A DNA stretch of 64,000 nt from Posidonia oceanica (lineage: Eukaryota > Streptophyta > Magnoliopsida > Alismatales > Posidoniaceae): positions 120,003,001-120,067,000 of the forward strand of contig JAZBRS010000029.1 of assembly GCA_037176725.1 (NCBI GenBank). The letters are read 5' to 3'. The position numbers and the translations under genes are program-made. A model generated the notes under the pieces. It did not search any database and was not told the origin of the DNA. It was given only the letters and a program-made list of their open reading frames with translations. Below, piece by piece: positions 9,372-20,930 of the stretch; the stretch's first letter is position 1; each line of letters begins with the position of its first letter.

Positions 9372-10835
9372 AAACCGACCTCCTCCTCAACAGCAACAAA
9401 CATGTAATCATCCTCCTCCCTAGCAACAAACATGGAGTAATCCCCATCAGCAGCAAATCTGCCCTATGTGGAATGCCCCCCGACCACAATGGAATAGGGG
9501 CAATCAGAGTGGTCAAGCTAATAATGGAAATCCCCGCAACAATAATGGGAATAGGGGCAATTATCATAATGTTCCCCCTCCACAGCTATTGCCACCCAAG
9601 GGAGGGAAATGGGACCATTGCCCTCCTCTACCAGTCACACTGGCGGATATATTTACAGAGCTGGAAGGTGCAAAAGCAATTGAACTTCCACTAGTAAGGT
9701 TGGAAATTCCAAATAGTGACCAAAGCAAGTATTGTCCGTTCCATAGAAGACATGGTCACAACATTGATGACTGCTGGACTTTTAGAGACATAGTTTATGA
9801 CATGGTAGGGGTAGATGTGTTTGAATGGGACGTCCTGATGAAAAGAGCCAAACAAAGGGAGCAGACGAAGACATCTCAGCAGATCTACAACGATCCCCTC
9901 CCTAATCATCAAATAATGGTGTTCAAGGACGATGAGATCCCCAATTCATTAATAACAAAGGACTGGGACAGTCAAGCAATATCAGATGAGGATTGGGGCA
10001 ACCAAGCCGATAATGGGGATATAATCTCAGATGATGACTAGGACAGCGAGGCAAGCGAAGGGCTAACAGTTGAAGATCTTTTTAGCCAGTTCAACCTCAC
10101 AGCAGCGGATGAACCACAAGATAGCACGGAGGAAGAAAACACTCTCATCATAGTTCAAAAAGCCACCAAGCGATTTGAGTGGGAAAATATTGTCTTCCAA
10201 GAATCCGAGCCTCCGCCTCTGCATAAGCAGGAACTACCGCTCATCATTACAGTGGGCATCAATGACCATGTGCTGCAGGGAGTGCTAGTTGATACCCGAG
10301 CAAGACGAAGCCTTAGTTCTCTATCCACGCTCCGAAGCCTAGGGATCAATGAAGAGGGGCTAGACAAGACCCCTTTCATGTGCACCAGGTTCGACCAAAG
10401 CGAGAGGCTGGCTCTGGGGACGATACCAATGGAAATCACAGTGGATTCTTTGACCAGCATCACCTCAGTGATCATCATGAAGGAGGAAGTCCAAGAACCT
10501 CTCATTCTCGGGGGGTCTTGGCTAGCAGAAGTTGGAGCCGTAGCATCCCCTGTTCATCAGTTGTTGAAATTCAAATACGAGGGAGCGGTCGTTAGCATTC
10601 CTGCTAATCGCCCGGGGATATTATGCAAGTTCAAATTGCTTGAGCCTCAAATAGCAACCCTTTAGGAAAAGGAGGAATCACAACTTCCGCCATGGAGAAA
10701 GTCATCGCTGTGGGGCTCCAAGCCACTACCACCGCCGGTCTCCCCAATCTTTAGAGCAGCTAGGCCACCATCAAGTCAATTGCAAGCCTCCAAAGCACTA
10801 GGCTCACAAAATACCTCGGTATTTCGGGATGCTAT
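9372..10835 (+). pseudogene. gag: R2 gag C-terminus and first protease-like domain
   Basis: A single frame runs the whole way, with in-frame TAG near 9421, at 10039-10041 and at 10663-10665. It starts abruptly in a proline/glutamine-rich gag segment because R1 is inserted just upstream. The zinc knuckle CPFHRRHGHNIDDC (C-X2-H-X4-H-X4-C) lies near 9733-9774. The protease at 10228-10620 has VDTRA at 10288-10302 in place of VDTGA, so the catalytic glycine is lost; the rest (LILGGSWLAE) is recognisable. R3 interrupts the reading at 10836, and the same frame can be followed again at 52062 after removal of one target copy. Confidence 0.85.
10831..10835. other. Target site duplication of R3, left copy (GCTAT)
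   Basis: GCTAT directly precedes the TGTAGACACC start of the R3 5' LTR and recurs at 52062-52066 right after the 3' LTR end. Confidence 0.95.
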
Positions 10836-11043
10836 TGTAGACACCGCATTTTGATTGCTGGGAAGATGTGGATCCTCTCGGAAGCTCGCTCGGACCCTGG
10901 GATGGCTCTTTCTCTCTCAAACCCACCCTAAAACCTCACCAAACCCCAAAACCTCCCAAAACCTTCACCCAAGCCCACCTAGGCCTTAGCCCACACTTAA
11001 CCAAGGCCAAAAAACCAAAAAAAATAGCCTTTGACCTCCTGGG

Positions 11044-13299
11044 CTCGTTGGACGCTAGCATGGGCAGCATCCTACGTTGGACGGGTCCTGTGCCAGCGTC
11101 CAACGAGTCGAGGACTGTAAATTGCCTCCGCCACCTCTGGCTCACCGCCCATCCTCTCCGCCATCCTTCCCCACTTACTCACCGTCCCCTCGGCCACTTA
11201 CTCTCCATTCCCGGCCATCCACTATGCGCCAAGGCCAGTAACTCGCCCTGCCACGGTGTCCATTCCTCTGTCGGCGGGTCTTCAGCTCACCTCGCTGTCA
11301 TTGCCACCGCTGCCTGCCACAACGACTTTGGCCACCTCCGGACAAGCCACACTAACTCACCTGACATCCCTTGTGGCCTCCCCACTCATCACGACCTCTG
11401 CCAAGGCCTGCCAACCTTTGCAACCTCTGCTGCCAATGTCAGAGCAACCCAACACAAAACCAAGACTTCACCTCATTCCAGACATCACCACACCCATTCA
11501 TGAGAGAATTCAGTGCCTCCCAGACCTTGAGCAAGCTCCCATGACCAATCCTCAGCCTTGAGCCTTCACTCCCGAGCCTCCCTCGCGTTTAGAAAGCTCG
11601 CCGGAGTTCACTGGCCACCCCCTTCTGCAGTGCCGGTGAGGAGTGCAAACATGCATCTGCAGGCCGCGACCAGGTGGATTTTCTTCACCTCTAGCTCGTA
11701 CATGCATGTGGTAATGTAGCTAGGTAGGTTTTACATGTCCTAGCATAGCACACACACCCCCTCACCTTGGCTTTCCAGCCGAGAGGAGGAGGAGGTGGGT
11801 GGAGCAATCCACCCACCTATTTCTGGCGCCGAGCATATGGACATGCTCGTCGTCACTCACTCTTGCTTCCTAGCAAGTTAGTTTGGGATTTTTGGCCGAT
11901 TTGGCCACTGATCTTGGTCGGGAAACTTCCCGACCTGTTGGACGCACATGTTGGTGCGTCCAACGTTGGACGTGCCCTGAGGCAGCGTCCAACAACCCTG
12001 CAGGTCTTTACTTTGTTTTGCTTCTTTTTGTTTCCAAGTTGTTATGCTTTAGTTGCACCTCTGTGAGATTACTCTACATGCTTTCTCTTATGCTAACAGA
12101 TGCTATGACATGCTTTATATCAAGTCTTGATCCCATCTTGGATCATTATTTCATGCTTCATTTAGTTTGCTGTTTGCTTGTGTTGGACGTTGGTGTGTCC
12201 AGCGTCCTATTGTTCTGCTTGCTTATACTTGCTGCCATGCTTGAGTGTTGCTTCTTTTTAAGTTGTATACATGATCCATGCATGCGTATTGGTGTTTGGG
12301 CCCTGTGGCTACTATTCTCCAGGTTTGCAAGTTCATTTTAAGGTTGCATGTAGATTTACATGGGTTTTTGTTCCCATATTTCCTTATACATGTTCATTTT
12401 AGAATATTTTATTTAGAATACTTGCTTGATCTATGTTACATGCCTTGGTTTACACCGCTTTCCATAGTTTGCATGTATATTTGAGTGGTTTTTGAGCTTA
12501 GTTTTTCCTTGCAGCTTGTTATGCCTCTTTTATGTGTTGGACGTAGGTACACTCTGCGTCCTATGTTGGACGCAGATGTGCTCTGCGTCCTATGTTTTTG
12601 CTCAGCTACTCTTGTTTAAATGCTTGCATGATGCCATTATCACTTGTGTTTGCTTGATCCATGCTTGCATGTTTGTGCTTAGCCCTCTTAGCAATTGTTC
12701 CCAACTTTGCTTGGCTTTTTATCAGGGATTTATGCAGGTCTCTTCATGTTTGTGCCTTCCAGTGTGTTGGACGCTGGTACTGCAGGCGTCCTACATAGGA
12801 CGCAGGTGGTGCTTGCGTCCTACACTCTGGTTGTGTCTTTCCTTGTGCATGCTTTGCAGATGCTTTCCTTTTTAGATTTTTACTTGATCCATGTATGCAT
12901 GCTTAGCCTACATCTATTCACAGTAACTTCAATGCATGCCTCCTTGTCATTTCATCACTTTGCATGGAGTTTTTGCCGCATCCCTGTGTGCTATGTGTTG
13001 GACGCAGAAGCCTTTAGCATCCAATATTGGACGTTATGTCTTCTGGCGTCCAACACCATGCTCTGTTTCAGATTGGCTTTGTGTCTATGCATGTTCCTAG
13101 ATTTCCTTTGGCTTCTGACCTTGGTTGCTGTGCAAGATGTACATGTCTTCTACTGCTTCATTGCATTTGCATCGCATTCATACATTTAGAATGCATGTTT
13201 TTCCGAACTGCATGTTTTCTACTGTCTTCCATCTGTCTGTGTTGGATGTTGTCTGTTCCTGCGTCCAACATTAGACGCAGGTAATAGTTGCGTCCAGCA
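11044..13299. repeat. Seven palindromic cassettes in the R3 5' LTR
   Basis: Cassettes lie at about 11044-11107, 11936-11993, 12181-12210 (half), 12535-12594, 12763-12825, 12995-13055 and 13240-13299. A full cassette is about 58-64 bp. It has outer arms TTGGACGC and GCGTCCAA, with an inner junction of form GCGTCC-Y-A-N-RTTGGACG, so it can fold as one long or two short hairpins. The first has perfect 13-bp outer arms, CTCGTTGGACGCT and AGCGTCCAACGAG. Spacing of the last four starts is 228, 232 and 245 bp. The same series is in the 3' LTR (for example 49007-49070 and 50145-50200). Confidence 0.9.
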
Positions 13300-13424
13300 C
13301 ATACAGTTGGCTGAACATTGTTTTAAAGCGTTGATTTCATTTCGCTTGCCGCTTTCCGCATTTTACCGCCCCGACACATGCTTTGCCACCTGTGCATGCT
13401 GTCAGACCCTTGTTTCTTGGTTTT

Positions 13425-13429
13425 GCGCC
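13425..13429. other. Target site duplication of R4, left copy (GCGCC)
   Basis: GCGCC precedes TGTAGCGATC at 13430 and recurs at 41996-42000 after the other R4 end. The intact R3 3' LTR shows the related unduplicated site (TTTTACGCC) near 51340. Confidence 0.95.
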
Positions 13430-16400
13430 TGTAGCGATCCCGATCGGAATCAGGCTCGCTATTTAGCGGCGATTGGATCCGAGGAAGAGGCTCGACTCGA
13501 AAACGCTTAAAATCGAGGAGAAAAGAGAAAGATAAGACAAATCAGAGTCGCCACCATGTCTATTAACGGGAGACAAGGAAAACCGGGGGAAATGCGTGAA
13601 TTAACACGCAAAACCAAGCAAGGAATGCAAAGCAAAGCAATGCAAAGGAAACAAATGCAAATACATGCAAAAGAGATGACTCTAGCCTAGGATAAGGGCA
13701 GTATGGTCATTGCGGGCCAAAAGATAGGGCAAGGACTCCTGTTACGTGCGGGGAAGGTGTTAGGCACCCCCGACACGCCCGAGAATCGGTCTTTCTAGGC
13801 TTACGCTCGCATATGTAGGGAAATGCAGGGTTGAATGCCTATGTGCCTATGAATGCCTAAATGAATGCTCAAGGTGTGCTCTAAGTGGAGAGATGCAGGG
13901 CAAGGAAGTAAACGTGCTGTCTAAATGCTCAGCTACGCTGTCTGTGTTCCGAACCGGGCGAAACCTGGCTCGTGAGAACTCCAGGCAGTAAGCATCACAG
14001 CCCTATATGCAAATGCAAGCGAAAAAGCAAAACAACGGCAAAACCATGCAATGCAATCGACATGCAAGAGAAAACGGCGTAAAGCACGCAAAACGAGGCA
14101 AAAAACAAGAAAGCGCGCAAAACGGTGCAAAAGAACAAGGTCGGCATGTAAAACGGGCGAGAAAGCAAGGCAGCACGCAAATCGGTGCAAAAGGCGATGA
14201 CGGGCACGCAAAACTGTGCCAAAAACAGGGCGAGCGCGCAAAACGACGCAAAAGACAAAGCAGGCACGCAAAACGGTGCCAAAAACTGCGAGATAAAACC
14301 TCAGAAAAGCTGTGCGAATGCAAATGCAAGGAAAAGATTAGAAGCAGAAAAAGGAGAAGCAGAACAGCGCATGTGTGAGAACAGGCGCTGTTCGGGGCCA
14401 CACAGAGTAGGTGTGAAGACCTACAAAGGGGAGAGTGAGCAAACGGGGGGATTACCACCTCTTTTGCTACCATTTCCCACTGAACCGTTCCACGGTGTGT
14501 CTCGCATGCTGCCCAAAGCTCGCGATGCGATCGGATCGTGGAAAAGGGGGAGGAAAGTCACATCAAGTGGTAAATCCAGGGAAAACTCAACACAAAGCGC
14601 CCAAGAGTACGCGAAACAGGGATCTGAGTTGATAGACAAGAAGAAGAGGTCCTATTCTACATGCTCAAAGAAACAGAAATCGAAAACGAGGAAAACTATG
14701 CAAATGGCATGCAAATGAATGCAATGCAGAGGTTCAGGAGGACATACCTGGAAATCCGGGAGCCTAATCTGAGATCTGCTTGGTCCATGCTGAAGAGCGC
14801 TTCGCTGCGGTCGCCTGGGCAGCTTGCTTGAGAAGATCCAACGGCCGGATCGGAAGATATCACAGCTTCAAGGCAGAAGGGCCAGAACAGGGGAGAAGAA
14901 CAGATCTAGGTGTTCAGGAGGTCCTAGGGGTGTGCAAAAGGTCCTCCCAAGCAAAGGGGAGCTAAAGGTGCTTAGTGTGTGCAAAAGGATGCTAAAATGC
15001 AAGACTAAATGAATGCAGAATGCATGCACAAGCAAGAAGAAACAAGGGGAACAAACTTGGAAAAGACAGGAGTTCAAAAAGCATTTTTGAAAAAGAAAAG
15101 GGGCTAACATGCAAATTTTCACAAAAGATGGGGTCCACAGAGGAGGGTTTTGAAAACAGGGGAGGGCAGAGGGTTATTTTGCAAAAGACTGGGCTCAGAA
15201 AGCTAATTTGAAAAGAGGGTATGCATTGGAAGAAGTTTTGAAAACAAAAAGAGATCAGAATGCAATTTTGGAAAAACTAGGGTCTAAAATGCAAATTTTC
15301 CAGAAAACAGGGTTCTGGGGAGTCTGGGAATGCAAGTGGAGGGTCTACATGCAATTTTGTAAGCATAGGAACTAAGATGCAACTTTAGGGGCAAAACAGT
15401 CTTTTTACATGGTTTTTAAAGGATGCAAGGACCTATGTGTGATTTTTGAATTATGCAGGGGTCAAATATGCAATTTTGTAAGGTAAACATGCTCTGAAAA
15501 CACTGATAAAGGACTGATGTGCAATTTTTTAAAAATGCAGGGTTGAAAATGCAATGCAATAAGCCAAAATGCATGCAAATGGTTACTGTCCATTTAAAAT
15601 GGACCTAAATGCAAATGTCAGAAAACAGAGGGAAGAAAATGCAATGCAACAATCAAAAATCAAAAATAAAACCTAAGTTACTACAGTGCATGGACCTAAA
15701 GGTAAAATCAGAAATATGCAGGGATGCAGAATGCAATATGATATGGTAAACTATATGCAATTAAATTGAATGATTTACTGCAGAACCTATGTGCAATAAT
15801 TGAAAACAGAGGGGCTGATGCATAAAATTTTATAACTAAACAGCACAGTAAAAGGACTGGATTGCAAATACATAAAAACAGAAACATTTAATGCAATTTA
15901 GCATGGTTTTAAATAAAAAGATAGCAGATTAAATCAAATAAAGGACTGGAATGCAAAATGACAAAAACTAAGACCAGATATGCAATATTTACCAAAAAAC
16001 TAAGCTAATGCAAAAAATAAAAGCACAGTGAAACGCCGGCGGCCATGGACACTGTAGCAGCAAGCTGCCAGCGTCCATGAACGCCGGCACAGGGGGCTTG
16101 GGGACGCGCAGACCGGCGGGGGAGCTGCTCCTGGTCCTGACGGAGGTCGGACGGTGCTCGGCGGAGGTCGACGCGGACTGGAACGAGCTGGAGCGGTCGC
16201 CGGAGGTCTGCAGAGCTTCAGAAGCTTCGTCCGGCCGATCGACGCAGCGACGCTGCGTTTTGAGGGCCGGAGAACGCTCCTGAGACCCGTGCAGACCTGA
16301 GGCAACCACCGGAGCTGCGTTCTGCTGCCCGGAGCGACGAGGCGACCGGAGAACTGCGCCGGAGAAGACGACCGGAGCGGCGAACAGGAACGGAGCAGGA

Positions 16401-19327
16401 GGGCCGGAAACCTACTCCTAAGGGGTGGAGAAGCAGCAGGGGAAGAAAAGGGGGCTAGGGGAAGAAACTTTTACCTGGGTCCGCGTCTGAGATGTCCTCC
16501 CGACGTAGGTGGCTTCAGGGGTCGCCGGTGGGGTCCGTCCGGTCGCTGCGAGTGCTGTCCGCTACTCACGAGGGCTGGAGTCACCTCAGAACGGTCCTCC
16601 GGAGCTTCCCAGATGATCAGACACGAGCTGTGCAGACCGGAGGGAGATTCGGCAGGTCGTGGGTTCAGAGTGGCAGCCGGAGGCCGGGGGGAGTGTCTGC
16701 TACTCCTCAGGCTGGATGGAGCCTTCCGGGAGATTGCTGGAGGTCCGGGGAACGGTTCTGGATTGTTGGATTGGGTTTCTGGAGAGTGTGGAGAAGATTC
16801 GGAGCTTGGTTGATCTTCTGGTCAGTGGAGATGGCAGGTGTTTGTTGTGGAGTTTGTGGTCTGTGGTGGAGGATAGGGCTGAAGGTCAGGTGCTTCTGAA
16901 AGGTGGAGGTCTGGTGATTATCTGGGTGAAGTTTGGTGGGAAATGGCGAGCTGTGGTGGGGGGAATTGTGGGAGGATCGGTGTTGGGTTGCAGTGGTGAT
17001 TAGGTGGAGTTTCAGGGCGGTTTTAGGTGGTGAAAAGGCAATGGGATGGCGGGAGATGAAGGTTGGTAGTTGGGTGAGATTGGGGAAGCAACTGGGAGGA
17101 GTGTGGCGGCTTGAGGTGGGTCTGGCTTGCTGGAAAGGGAAGAGGGAGGTTTGTTGCGGATTTTAGCAGAGGAAGGGGAGGGAATTGCTGAAGGGAGGCT
17201 GGAGAATTGGAGGCTCTCTCCGGGATGCTGAAGACTCTCTCAGGCTCTCTCTTCTCTCTGGAATTGGAAGATGAAGAGGAGAAGGAGGAGGTCGCACAGG
17301 TGGGGAGAAGGCTCTGAATTCTGGTTTGGGATTGCTCTCTCAGGGTTTTCTGATCGCTCGCTCTCTCTGTGGATTGTCCAAAGCTGAAGGAAGGAGGAGA
17401 GGACCGGAGGCTTAAATGAGGAGGAGGCTGGAGACTGCTGGCGCGAACTGGTGGTTTGAATTCCACTGGCGGCACTGCAGCAGAGGCGATGGATGTCAGC
17501 GAGTCGACCGGCATTCAATGCCCCCCGGAATTGGTGCTGAGAGAAGAGAGGAGCGGCGAGCTGCTGTTGCTGATAAGATGGAGGCTTCAAATTCGAACGA
17601 TGGAGGGAGGGCTGTAGCAGCTGTTCGCGGGAGGAAAAATGGAGGAGGAAGTGCAGAAGGCTGAGGAAGAAGAAGGAGAGGCGTGGGCTGGACTGCTGCG
17701 GGCCGAGAAAAAGGAGAAAAAATAAAGGAAAAAGGAAAATGGGCCGACGGGCCCAGTAAGGAAAAGGAAGAAAGAAAAAGAGAAGGAAGAAAGAAAGAAA
17801 GGGTAGAATGGGGAAATAAAATTAGTAAAAATGAACTAAAAATAAATAAAAATACTAGAAAGGTTGTGATGTAGATTAGGATTTTAATTAAATTTTTTAA
17901 TGGCCATTTTGGGTTGATTAATGTGTTTTGGGCTTGATTAGGGTTTTAGGGTTTTGGTTTTGCTTTTAATTGGTTTTCACTTGATTAAATGTTTGTTAAA
18001 CCTTTTTTTTAAATTGTTTTAAAAATTTTGTTTCTCTTGTTAGATACTCGGGACATTGATTAGGATTTTTTAGGATTTATTTTCGTATTAATCAGGATTG
18101 GTTTTAGGTTTTTAAGTCTTAGTCTTCTTAGGTTTTTTTTCTTTCTTAAGTCTTTTAAATTATGCTTTGATTTTTATTTGTTGATTTTTCTTGGAATTTT
18201 TAGTTAGATTTTTCTGGTTTGATAGGGTGTTTTTTAGTCTTTTAAATGTGTTTTTCTTTTCCTTTTAATTAAGTTTTTAATTTGTTTTTTTCTTAGGTTT
18301 GTTAGGTTAAGTCTCTTTGTTTCTTTAATTACTTGTTTTAGTGTTTGTTTTTTAATTCTTCTTTTTAGGGTTTGTTTTTTAATTCTTTTGATGGGGTTTT
18401 TACTTTTGTTGGGTTTTGGTTTTATTTTAGTTTTTTCCTTGATTTTTCAGTGTTTTCTTTTGATTTGTTTTGCAGTTTTTAGCTTACATGCTTGGTTTTC
18501 CTTTTAGTTTGATTTAGTTAAGTTTAGGTTTTTAATTGCTTGTTTAATGTCTTTTAATTGTTTTTCTTAGGGTTCTGATTTGTTTCTTTTATATTTTGGG
18601 GTTTTACAGATTTTTAGGGGTTTTTATGGATTTTTGCAAGAGAGGGAAAAGGAAAAGAGAAGGAGGAAAGAAATGGAAAAAAGAGGGAGATAAAAGGAAA
18701 AGAGATAGGTTGAAGGAAAAAGATTTTTTGAAAATTAGGGAAAGTGTTAAAAATAAAGTAAAAATAGGAATAAGATAGAGGAAGGATAGAAGCACAGAGG
18801 GGGCCCACAGCCAGACCAGAGAAAGGGCAAGAAGAGGATGAAAAGAGAGATGATAATCAGGAGAGAGAGAGAGGAGAGAGAAAATGATAATCCTGGAGAG
18901 AGAAAAGGATAATTTGGGTGAATGGAGGTCTTAAAGGTCTTGGAATGGGATGAAAATTGCTGAGTGGGTAGCCTAGGGTTTCTAGTGTTGGTTCTGAGGT
19001 TTTGGTTTGATTCTAAGAAGGTTTTGGAGGGGTTTTAAGGTGTAGAAAAAGGGGAGTTTCACCTAAGTTCTCTAGGATTTTTGGGAATGGTCTAGGTTTT
19101 GAAATTTCTAAGTTCTTGGGTAGGTTTGCTAAGTGGGTGTTGGTGGGTTTTCCTTTGGATTTTGGCTAGGTTTTGAGCTTGGGAAGAGGGGTAAAGGCTT
19201 AGGTCAAGTTGGGCTGATTTTGAAGGGTAAAGAAGAGGGTTAGGGTTTGGTTTTAGGTTAGGTTTGAGTCCAGCAATCATCAGGAGGGCTCCAAATGGTC
19301 CAAGCCTGCCAAGATGGGGTGTCAACA
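13430..19327 (-). repeat. R4 3' LTR (left copy)
   Basis: On the minus strand it starts TGTTGACACCCC at 19327 and ends GATCGCTACA at 13430. It has a GC-rich part (16000-17700), a T-rich plus-strand part (17880-18640), a degenerate ATGCAATTTT-rich part (15100-16010) and a block of GCAAAACGGTGCAAAA-like repeats (14070-14290). The last 550 bp on the coding strand (13440-14000) match the 3' end of the R3 LTR, including the GGTGTTAGGCACCCCCGACA motif. No ORF here looks real. At 5.9 kb it is long for a plant LTR but in the range reported for Ogre-type elements. Confidence 0.96.
14070..14290. repeat. GCAAAACGGTGCAAAA-like minisatellite in the R4 LTR
   Basis: About five degenerate units of roughly 43-46 bp centred on CGCAAAACGGTGCAAAA. 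The other LTR has the same block at about 36727-36946. Open frames on both strands here come from the repeat. Confidence 0.75.
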
Positions 19328-19344
19328 GATGCCCCTCCCTGAGC
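19328..19344 (-). other. R4 polypurine tract
   Basis: Minus strand GCTCAGGGAGGGGCATC directly before the 3' LTR start TGTTGACACC. R3 has the equivalent GGTTGGGGCATC before its 3' LTR. This primes plus-strand DNA synthesis. Confidence 0.8.
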
Positions 19345-19880
19345 AAGGTCAAGCGGAGCGAGGCCGCTGCTCAGGGTTGACCAGACACCCCATCCGACCG
19401 GCGGGAGCAGCGGTTTGCTATGGGCGTGAGCTACTTATTCGGCGGATGCACCGAAGATCGTAGCCCGTTGCCGCAATGCAAAATGCAGGGTGCAGATGAA
19501 TGAATGCTAAGTGTGTAGTGCGTGCTAATGCAAATGCGATGCAAGAGTTAGTACAAAAGTTAGCCAAAATGCTGATGCTGTGCAAGTGATGCCAATGATA
19601 CTAAAGTAGTATGCAATGCTAGCTGAGAAGATGCAGAGATGATGCAAGAGAAAATGCTAAATGGACGCGATATGGTGCAAGGATCTGGCAGGAAAGCCAG
19701 ATTTGCGCGACAAAGCAAGGGAAAACAGGGTGCAGCTCGTCCCCGCCCGGGGGGCAAGCTAGCAGAAAAGAAAAGAGGGGTGGAAGGGGAGAGAGGCCAA
19801 CTCTCCTATCGCAAAAAAGGAGGTGCATGACTTTGCCTTCCTGGGGCAAGGCCACGCCAAAAAGGGTGATAAGGTGACGG
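19345..19880 (-). other. R4 3' UTR, unique part next to the polypurine tract
   Basis: No credible gene. On the minus strand, 19345-19480 aligns with R3 48660-48790 (both contain CGGTGCATCC, CCGAATAAGTA and CCTGAGCAG). The rest has many ATGCAA words, as in the LTR. Confidence 0.7.
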
Positions 19881-19883
19881 GCT

Positions 19884-20735
19884 TATCGTCCGGATAGTTT
19901 ACGGTCCTATCAACCGGGAGTGATAGTTTAGGTTATCAGCCTAGAGCGATAGTTTAGGTTATCAGCCTGGAGTGATAGTTTAGGTTATCAGCCTAGAGTG
20001 ATAGTTTAGGTTATCAGCCTAGAGCAGTTGTGAGTGATAGTTACTGGATATCAGCCGTATAACATGGTTGTGTGGGATAGTTTACAGTCCTATCAACTGG
20101 CGGATAGTTTACAGACCTATCAACTGGCGGATAGTTTACAGACCTATCAACTGGCGGATAGTTTACAGACCTATCAACTGGAAGCCACAAACCATGAGTG
20201 ATAGTTACTGGGTATCAGCCGTATAACGCAAATGCCGGATAGTTTACAGTCCTATCAACTGGAGCGATAGTTTACAGACCTATCAACTGGCGGATAGTTT
20301 ACAGACCTATCAACTGGCGGATAGTTTACAGTCCTATCAACTGGAAACGGCATTGCGAGGGACAGTTACTGGGTGTCAGCCGTATAACATGATTGCGCGT
20401 GATAGTTTAGGATATCAGCCTAGCGATAGTTTACAGTCCTATCAACTGGAACGATAGTTTACAGTCCTATCAACTGGCGGATAGTTTACAGGCCTATCAA
20501 CTGGAACGCGCAATGATGAGGGATAGTTACTGGATATCAGCCGTATAATGCAATTGCTGGTGATAGTTTAGGATATCAGCCTAACGATAGTTTACAGTCC
20601 TATCAACTGGTGGATAGTTTACAGACCTATCAACTGGCGGATAGTTTACAGACCTATCAACTGGAAACCGCAATTGCAAGGGACAGTTACTGGATGTTAG
20701 CCGTATAACACAACTGTGGGCCAACCATGGATCGG
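19884..20735. repeat. R4 array A: 27-bp minisatellite with about 161-bp higher-order period
   Basis: Monomers of about 27 bp start GATAGTTTA and come in three kinds: GATAGTTTACAGNCCTATCA plus ACTGG, GATAGTTTAGGNTATCAGCC, and a capped kind GA(T/C)AGTTACTGG with GCCGTATAA. The capped kind starts at 20036, 20200, 20361, 20522 and 20682, giving periods of 164, 161, 161 and 160 bp. Monomers hold short dyads (GATAG...CTATC). It lies in the 3' UTR of R4. Confidence 0.9.
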
Positions 20736-20930
20736 CCCAGATGATAGTTTAGGTTATCAGCCTGAACAGATAGTTTAGGATATCAGCCTGAGCAGATAGT
20801 TTAGGATATCAGCCTGAGAGTGCTTGATTGTTGATAGTTTAGGATATCAGCCTGAGCAGATAGTTTAGGATATCAGCCTGAGCAGATAGTTTAGGATATC
20901 AGCCTGAGAGTGCTTGATTGTTGATAAGAG
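20736..20930. repeat. R4 array A, second block: GATAGTTTAGG monomers
   Basis: Seven tandem GATAGTTTAGGATATCAGCC-type monomers of about 26-27 bp. A junction GAGAGTGCTTGATTGTTGAT occurs twice, about 91 bp apart, after groups of three. Confidence 0.85.

Larger units (their letters stand above)
10836..13429 (+). repeat. R3 5' LTR, left part
   Basis: The first 2594 bp of the 5' LTR, cut by R4 at 13430 and continuing at 42001. It matches the 3' LTR from 48804 almost base for base. It carries seven palindromic cassettes. It has an 80-bp segment (about 12261-12340) absent from the 3' LTR, flanked by TTTTAAG-like microhomology. It lacks a 29-bp half-cassette that the 3' LTR keeps near 50146. Confidence 0.95.

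Noticed and set aside
11767..13189. Plus-strand hydrophobic open frames in the R3 LTR that look like membrane proteins
   Set aside because: The T-rich LTR sequence gives leucine, phenylalanine and cysteine runs. The frames are interrupted differently in the two LTR copies.
14003..14473. Cysteine- and phenylalanine-rich open frame of 156 codons on the minus strand, repeated at 36660-37130
   Set aside because: It is a by-product of the GCAAAACG repeat in the R4 LTR. It is present in both LTR copies, and no domain or start context supports it.
16492..17166. Several plus-strand open frames in the GC-rich LTR part (also 39148-39822 and, inverted, 61366-62101)
   Set aside because: They are antisense to the R4 transcript, follow LTR composition, and differ by frame in R5.
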